Assembly: GCA_030610725.1 (NCBI GenBank)
Contig: JAUWRE010000056.1
Location: 1 to 6,889, forward strand
Source: Candidatus Aerophobota bacterium
Lineage (GTDB): Bacteria; Aerophobota; Aerophobia; Aerophobales; AE-B3A
Direction of reading: 5' to 3'
Length of the DNA: 6,889 nucleotides
Of this stretch, positions 2,967-6,889 are shown piece by piece. The notes beneath the pieces are model-generated. The model did not search any database. It worked only from the letters and a program-made list of their open reading frames with translations, and was not told where the DNA came from. A program made the translations under genes and the position numbers. Every line of letters begins with the position of its first letter. The first letter of the stretch is position 1.

Positions 2967-3722
2967 TTAATTGATTCTAAATAGCTTTCTGGCATTTTGA
3001 GTGGTGATTTCGCTCAGTTCTTGGGGAGGAATGTGTCGAATACTGGCTATCTCTTCCATAGTATGTCTCACAAAAGCTGGTTCATTGCGCTTCCCTCGAA
3101 CTGCCTGAGGGGCAAGATAGGGACAGTCCGTTTCCAGTAGCAACCTGGCCAAAGGAACCAGCGGGACCAAATTACGCAGACTAGAGGCAGAGGGAAAAGT
3201 TATCATTCCAGCGAATGAGACATAAAAATCTAACTCAAGATATCTCTCTAACTCTTTTTTCTCTCCGGAAAAACAATGAATAACCGCCTGCTTTATTGCT
3301 TCCTCTTTAAGAATTCTCCAGACATCCTCCGCTGCTTCGCGGGTATGAACAATAACGGGTAGGTCTCTTTCTCGAGCAAACTTGAGCTGAGCTTTAAAAA
3401 CTTCCTTCTGAATTTCTGGAGGTGAATTCATATAGTGATAGTCTAAACCAATTTCTCCCAGAGCACAGAACCTCTTTATTTTCAAAGCCGGAAGGAGCAT
3501 CTTCTTCATTTCTTTGTATTTCGATGCATCGTGAGGGTGAATTCCTGCTGCTAGCCAGATAAATGGATAGGAACTGAGAGCCTGGGAGAAAACACTGAGC
3601 TCCTTAGCATTGCAGCAAACACAAAGAATCTCCTTGACCTTTGCCTTCAAAGCCCTTTCAATAACTTGAGCCCGGTCCTTATTGAATCGTCCATCAGCAA
3701 GATGAGCATGAGTGTCAAACAT
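2967..3722 (-). CDS. tatD: TatD-family metal-dependent nuclease
   Basis: The 251-residue TIM-barrel hydrolase has the complete TatD metal set: H5 and H7 in FDTHAHL, E90 in GEIGLDYHY, H126 in VIVHTREA, H149 in HCFSG and D199 in LLETDCPYLAP. The accessory motifs GIHPHDA (60-66), RGKRNEP (209-215) and TTQNARKLF (240-248) are present too. Family knowledge: TatD/YcfH/YjjV proteins are cytoplasmic Mg2+-dependent 3'-5' exonucleases or deoxyribonucleases, and despite the name are not needed for Tat export. Length is typical. The start overlaps the HD gene stop by one base (TAATG) with AGGAAAG just upstream, so it is the last gene of the pyr operon. The paralogue (TatD, YcfH or YabD type) cannot be told from the sequence alone. 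Confidence 0.93.
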   Translation of the reverse strand: MFDTHAHLADGRFNKDRAQVIERALKAKVKEILCVCCNAKELSVFSQALSSYPFIWLAAGIHPHDASKYKEMKKMLLPALKIKRFCALGEIGLDYHYMNSPPEIQKEVFKAQLKFARERDLPVIVHTREAAEDVWRILKEEAIKQAVIHCFSGEKKELERYLELDFYVSFAGMITFPSASSLRNLVPLVPLARLLLETDCPYLAPQAVRGKRNEPAFVRHTMEEIASIRHIPPQELSEITTQNARKLFRIN

Positions 3723-4282
3723 TACTTTCCTTGGGAGGTTTCGCGCATACCCATAATTACATCGGTAATGAGCTCGGTTAGCTCAACAGCGAGCATTTCG
3801 GCTCCTTTTTCAATTATAGGACGATTTACGCCGGCAGCGAATCTCTTATCTTTCCACTTCTTTTTTACTGATTTTGCCTCCAGGTCCATAACACTTTTTG
3901 ATGGACGTACCAGCGCCACGGCTGTAATAAGACCGGTAAGCTCATCAATAGCATAAAGAACCTTCTCCATTTCACTAACTGGCTCAACATCTGTACAAAC
4001 TCCCCAACCGTGTGAAACAATAGCCCTTATATATTCCTCTGGCCAGTCGTGTGCACTAAGTATCTCCTCTGTCTTATGGCAGTGCTCACTGGGAAAGCGC
4101 TCATAGTCAAGATCATGCACTAACCCGATGACTCCCCATTTGTTTTCATCCTTCCCTCTCTTTCTAGCCATATAACGCATAACACCCTCAACACAAAGGG
4201 CGTGTTTGAGCAAGCTATCCGTCTTGTTGTATTCTTTTAGAAGAGCAAGAGCTTCTGCACGGGTCGGTACCTTTTTTGTCAT
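3722..4282 (-). CDS. HD-domain hydrolase (COG2316-like)
   Basis: The 186-residue soluble protein has the HD metal-site pattern: H27 in KHALCVEG, H56-D57 in LVHDLDY and D113 in AIDELTGL. H91 (VSHGW) and H67/H69 lie between. The segment AIDELTGLITAVALVRPSKS (111-130), followed by a basic KSVKKKWKDKRFAAGVNR stretch (137-154), is characteristic of the predicted HD hydrolases grouped as COG2316, whose substrate is not known. The general HD fold usually hydrolyses phosphomonoesters or phosphodiesters, often of nucleotides. Its ATG shares 4 nt with the pyrC stop (ATGA) and has AGGAG 8 nt upstream. Its TAA shares one base with the tatD start (TAATG). Placement between pyrC and a nuclease suggests, as inference only, a role in nucleotide salvage or turnover. 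Confidence 0.85.
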   Translation of the reverse strand: MTKKVPTRAEALALLKEYNKTDSLLKHALCVEGVMRYMARKRGKDENKWGVIGLVHDLDYERFPSEHCHKTEEILSAHDWPEEYIRAIVSHGWGVCTDVEPVSEMEKVLYAIDELTGLITAVALVRPSKSVMDLEAKSVKKKWKDKRFAAGVNRPIIEKGAEMLAVELTELITDVIMGMRETSQGK

Positions 4283-5565
4283 TTTTCACTCCTATAAACT
4301 ATTTTTCCTCCTATAATTGTCCATTCTACTTTCCCTGGTAGTTTCCATCCTAAGAAGGGAGAATTACTGCTCTGGGAGAGAAACTCTTCCTCTCTGACCA
4401 GCCAACTTTTACCTGGATCAAATATAGTTATATTTGCCTTAACCTCCTCCCTTATCTCTCCTCTATCAATCCCTAGAATACGAGCTGGATTCACGGTTAA
4501 CCTGGCTATAGCCTGCATTAAAGACAGAATCTTCTTTTCTACCACTTCTCTGAGCACCAAACTTAAAGCAGTTTCTAAACCAATGATACCAAAAGGAGCC
4601 TCTTCATAGTCTCTTTCTTTTTCCTCTACAGTGTGAGGAGCGTGATCAGTAGCTATTACATCAATAGTGTTATCCCTGAGAGATTCCTTTAACAGTTCTA
4701 TATCTTCCTTACCTCTAAAAGGCGGATTTACCTTGGTATTAGTATTAAAATCTGTTATTCCTTCATCACTAATAGCCAGATGATGAGGAGTGACTTCAGC
4801 AGTAACCTTTATCCCCGTGTTTTTAGCCTCCCTGATTAGTCTAACTGAATTAGCCGTGGAAACATGCGCCAGATGAAGAGACGAATCAGTCATTCTAGCC
4901 AGGGCTAAATCACGAAAGATAGCTACTTCTTCAGCCTCTCTAGGAATTCCTGCTAAACCATTAACAGTGGAAAAATATCCTTCATTCATTACCCCCTCAG
5001 CAGATAAACTTTTATCCTCACAATGAGAAATAATAGGCAGACTAAGCATCTTCACATACTCCAGGGCCCTCCTCATAAGAGCTGAGTTAGTCACCCAGCT
5101 CCCATCATCGGAAAAAGCTATGGCTCCTGCCTTTTTCAACCTTCCCATAGGTGATAATTCCTTTCCTTCTCTGTTCTTGGTAATAGTAGCCACCGGAAGA
5201 ACCTCTACTACTCCCTTATTCTTTGCCTGCTCATATATAAACTTCACTAAAGAAGGATCATCAATGGGTGGGTCGGTATTAGGCATACAGCAGACAGTAG
5301 TAAATCCCCCCCGGGCTGCAGCACGAGTTCCACTTTCGATAGTCTCCTCATCCTCCCTGCCTGGCTCCCGGAGGTGAACATGCATATCAATGAGTCCAGG
5401 AATAACTATCTTATCCGAAGCATCAATCAATTCAGAATAAGACAAATTAATATTTCTGGCTATTTTCCTTACCTTGCCCTCCTTTATAAACACATCGCAT
5501 ATCTCATCCAGATTACTGGCTGGATCTAAAACTCTACCTCCCTTGATTAAAAGCCCCTCGGGCAT
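4279..5565 (-). CDS. pyrC: Dihydroorotase, class I
   Basis: The 428-residue amidohydrolase cyclises N-carbamoyl-L-aspartate to dihydroorotate, the step after PyrB. Metal and active-site residues are visible: H62 and H64 in MHVHLREPG, D153 in FSDDG, H181 in SHCED, H234 in LAHVST and D307 in ATDHAPH. MPNTDP at 94-99 is also typical. The aspartate at 153 in place of a carboxylated lysine matches the Aquifex/Bacillus class I type rather than the short E. coli type. Length fits the class (about 425-430). The C-terminal part, from about 368, is the composite beta-sandwich region of amidohydrolases (ANITIFDP). The start is supported by an AGGAGA ribosome site that overlaps the pyrB stop codon. The stop overlaps the start of the HD gene as ATGA, so translation of the three genes is probably coupled. 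Confidence 0.96.
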   Translation of the reverse strand: MPEGLLIKGGRVLDPASNLDEICDVFIKEGKVRKIARNINLSYSELIDASDKIVIPGLIDMHVHLREPGREDEETIESGTRAAARGGFTTVCCMPNTDPPIDDPSLVKFIYEQAKNKGVVEVLPVATITKNREGKELSPMGRLKKAGAIAFSDDGSWVTNSALMRRALEYVKMLSLPIISHCEDKSLSAEGVMNEGYFSTVNGLAGIPREAEEVAIFRDLALARMTDSSLHLAHVSTANSVRLIREAKNTGIKVTAEVTPHHLAISDEGITDFNTNTKVNPPFRGKEDIELLKESLRDNTIDVIATDHAPHTVEEKERDYEEAPFGIIGLETALSLVLREVVEKKILSLMQAIARLTVNPARILGIDRGEIREEVKANITIFDPGKSWLVREEEFLSQSSNSPFLGWKLPGKVEWTIIGGKIVYRSEK

Positions 5566-5574
5566 CTTCTTCTC

Positions 5575-6495
5575 CTATTTTTTAGCGAGGAGTAAATACA
5601 ATACAGCCATTCTCACTGCTACACCATTGGTCACTTGATCTAAAATGATACTTTTTTCTCCATCAGCTATTCTTGCTGGCAGCTCCATCCCTCGGTTAAC
5701 TGGACCAGGATGCATCACTAAAACATCTGGCTTGGCCAGGTTCAATTTCTCTTCATTGAGAGAAAAAAAATCTATATACTCGGAATTAGAAGGGAGAAAT
5801 CCTTTATTCTGGCGTTCTTTCTGTATTCTAAGCATCATTACTATGTCTGCTCCTGTCAGAGCATCTTCCAGCGAATAGAAGACCTCTACTCCCATTTTTT
5901 CTATGAGGGGAGGAATAAGAGTAGGGGGTCCGCAGACCCTTACCTTAGCTCCTAACTTACACATACCCCATATATTAGAACGCGCCACTCTCGAATGGGC
6001 GATATCTCCTACTATGGCTATTTTCAGCCCTTCTATCTTTCCCTTTTTTTCTCTAATAGTATAAAGATCCAGCAGAGCCTGGGTAGGATGTTCGTGTGCT
6101 CCATCACCCGCATTTATTATAGAAACAGGCAGCTCTTTAGCCAGAAGATGGGGAGTTCCCGGAGTAGAATGCCGAAGAACAAAACAATCTACCTTCATAG
6201 CCAGGATATTCCTGGCAGTATCTAACAGGGTCTCTCCTTTAGTCGAGCTACTGTTAGAGGCAGAAAAGTTCAAAATATCTGCACTAAGCCTTTTCTCAGC
6301 CAGCTCAAAGGACATCCTCGTTCGAGTGCTGGACTCAAAAAAAAGATTGACTACTGTCTTGCCTCGTAGGGTAGGAACTTTCTTTATAGGCCGGTCAAGA
6401 ACTTCTCGAAAAGACTTGGCTGTTTCCAGGATGAATAAAATTTCTTCTTTGGATAAACTCTCTATTCCTAAAAGGTCTTTCCTATTAAAATTCAT
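5575..6495 (-). CDS. pyrB: Aspartate carbamoyltransferase catalytic subunit
   Basis: The 306-residue product catalyses carbamoyl phosphate + L-aspartate to N-carbamoyl-L-aspartate + Pi, the first committed step of UMP synthesis, in the cytoplasm. Visible signatures in order: [13 protein letters not shown] at 52-64 (STRTR phosphate loop 56-60), SSSTKGET at 82-89 (the loop with the active-site lysine, K86 here), [12 protein letters not shown] at 136-147, [12 protein letters not shown] at 163-174, MLRIQKER at 221-228 and HPGPVNRG at 262-269. Length is normal for a catalytic chain and both the carbamoyl-phosphate and aspartate domains are complete. The ATG at 6493-6495 has an AGGGAA ribosome site about 7 nt upstream. 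No pyrI regulatory subunit gene follows, so allosteric control of the E. coli kind is not expected. The next gene, pyrC, starts 9 nt after the stop, and in some bacteria (Aquifex) the two enzymes form a complex. Confidence 0.97.
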   Translation of the reverse strand: MNFNRKDLLGIESLSKEEILFILETAKSFREVLDRPIKKVPTLRGKTVVNLFFESSTRTRMSFELAEKRLSADILNFSASNSSSTKGETLLDTARNILAMKVDCFVLRHSTPGTPHLLAKELPVSIINAGDGAHEHPTQALLDLYTIREKKGKIEGLKIAIVGDIAHSRVARSNIWGMCKLGAKVRVCGPPTLIPPLIEKMGVEVFYSLEDALTGADIVMMLRIQKERQNKGFLPSNSEYIDFFSLNEEKLNLAKPDVLVMHPGPVNRGMELPARIADGEKSIILDQVTNGVAVRMAVLYLLLAKK

Positions 6496-6552
6496 CTAGT
6501 TTTTCCCTGCCGGTGCCATTTTTCCCCGCACTTGTCTCAATTCCACTATGTA

Positions 6553-6889
6553 CTATATATCAACCTCTGATTTTTTCAGAAGTAGCACTTCATCTCGACC
6601 ATCTATCTCCTTAACCTTTACCTCCACTACTTCTTCAGAAGAAGTAGGCACATTCTTCCCCACATAATCTGCCCGAATAGGAAGCTCTCGATGACCCCTG
6701 TCTATGAGAACAGCCAGTTCTATTTTTTGAGGACGGCCAAAGTCTATTAACACATCAATAGCTGCTCTAACTGTTCTTCCTGTATATAGAACATCGTCTA
6801 TTAAAACTACCCTTTTATTGTCAATAGAAAAAGGAATATGAGTGCTTCTCACTACAGGCTGATAGGCTATTTGAGTAAGATCATCTCGA
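6553..6889 (-). CDS. pyrR: PyrR, bifunctional pyr operon regulator / uracil phosphoribosyltransferase (C-terminal part)
   Basis: The gene is cut by the right window edge. The open frame runs from the edge to a TAG at 6553-6555 and gives about 112 residues of a protein normally near 180. The visible part starts at RDDL, which in PyrR follows the LYRDDL stretch. It then carries the PRPP-binding motif [19 protein letters not shown], the signature [24 protein letters not shown] and the C-terminal segment [15 protein letters not shown]. Family knowledge: PyrR binds UMP/UTP and pyr mRNA to attenuate the operon, and often has weak uracil phosphoribosyltransferase activity. It heads the operon here, upstream of pyrB. 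No PyrR anti-antiterminator is visible in the 57 nt to pyrB, so any attenuator should lie upstream, outside the window. The GTG at 6850-6852 is an internal valine codon, not the start. Confidence 0.95.
   Translation of the reverse strand, partial: RDDLTQIAYQPVVRSTHIPFSIDNKRVVLIDDVLYTGRTVRAAIDVLIDFGRPQKIELAVLIDRGHRELPIRADYVGKNVPTSSEEVVEVKVKEIDGRDEVLLLKKSEVDI

Noticed and set aside
3666..6225. Plus-strand ORFs opposite the tatD, HD, pyrC and pyrB genes
   Set aside because: They are short and motif-free, and they overlap strongly conserved enzymes in the other strand.
6496..6552. PyrR-dependent attenuator between pyrR and pyrB
   Set aside because: Only 57 nt are available, with no antiterminator/terminator pair and no PyrR-binding loop consensus.

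Overview
The window comes from a bacterial chromosome of moderate to low GC (roughly 40% by eye). Every supported gene lies on the minus strand, so transcription runs right to left. It has two very different halves. No gene pins down the phylum. The pyrimidine genes look like those of deep-branching or uncultured, often anaerobic bacteria, but that is only an impression.

Right half (2967-6889): a tightly packed housekeeping operon. It reads pyrR (cut by the window edge), pyrB (aspartate carbamoyltransferase), pyrC (class I dihydroorotase), a COG2316-like HD-domain hydrolase and a TatD-family metal-dependent nuclease. From pyrB onward the genes are separated by 9 nt or overlap by 4 nt or 1 nt, which implies one transcript with translational coupling. 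PyrB and PyrC catalyse consecutive steps of UMP synthesis and PyrR is the usual UMP-sensing regulator. HD hydrolase and TatD are odd companions, since carAB or pyrD would be more usual there. A 9-bp AT-rich stem-loop lies 2 nt after tatD.

Left half (about 52-2890): an accessory region that I read as a run of integron gene cassettes with no integrase in view (a CALIN-like array). It holds toxin-antitoxin (TA) genes, each group with its own promoter. In transcription order these are: (A) vapBC; (B) a truncated relE, an IS21-terminus-like scrap and an orphan Phd/YefM antitoxin; (C/D) a remnant of a ribbon-helix-helix (RHH) antitoxin, hicAB and a second vapBC. After the last stop codon of each group, within 2 to 7 nt, comes an attC-like element bounded by RYYYAAC-like and GTTRRRY-like sequences.

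The strongest internal evidence for cassettes is a complementarity test. In a free circular cassette, the left core (R'') must pair with a right core (R') made from G plus the cassette's own first six bases. In cassette A the first core GTTATCT (2884-2890) is the exact complement of its R'' AGATAAC (2214-2220), although both deviate from consensus. In cassette B GTTAGAT (2070-2076) is the exact complement of ATCTAAC (1536-1542). Cassettes C/D appear fused and eroded.

Other notable points are an 11-bp RNA stem that would mask the Shine-Dalgarno sequence of an 11-codon ORF upstream of hicAB, a hicA that should be leaderless, and RHH-type operators over the TA promoters. A consensus promoter at the left edge points to a further gene outside the window.
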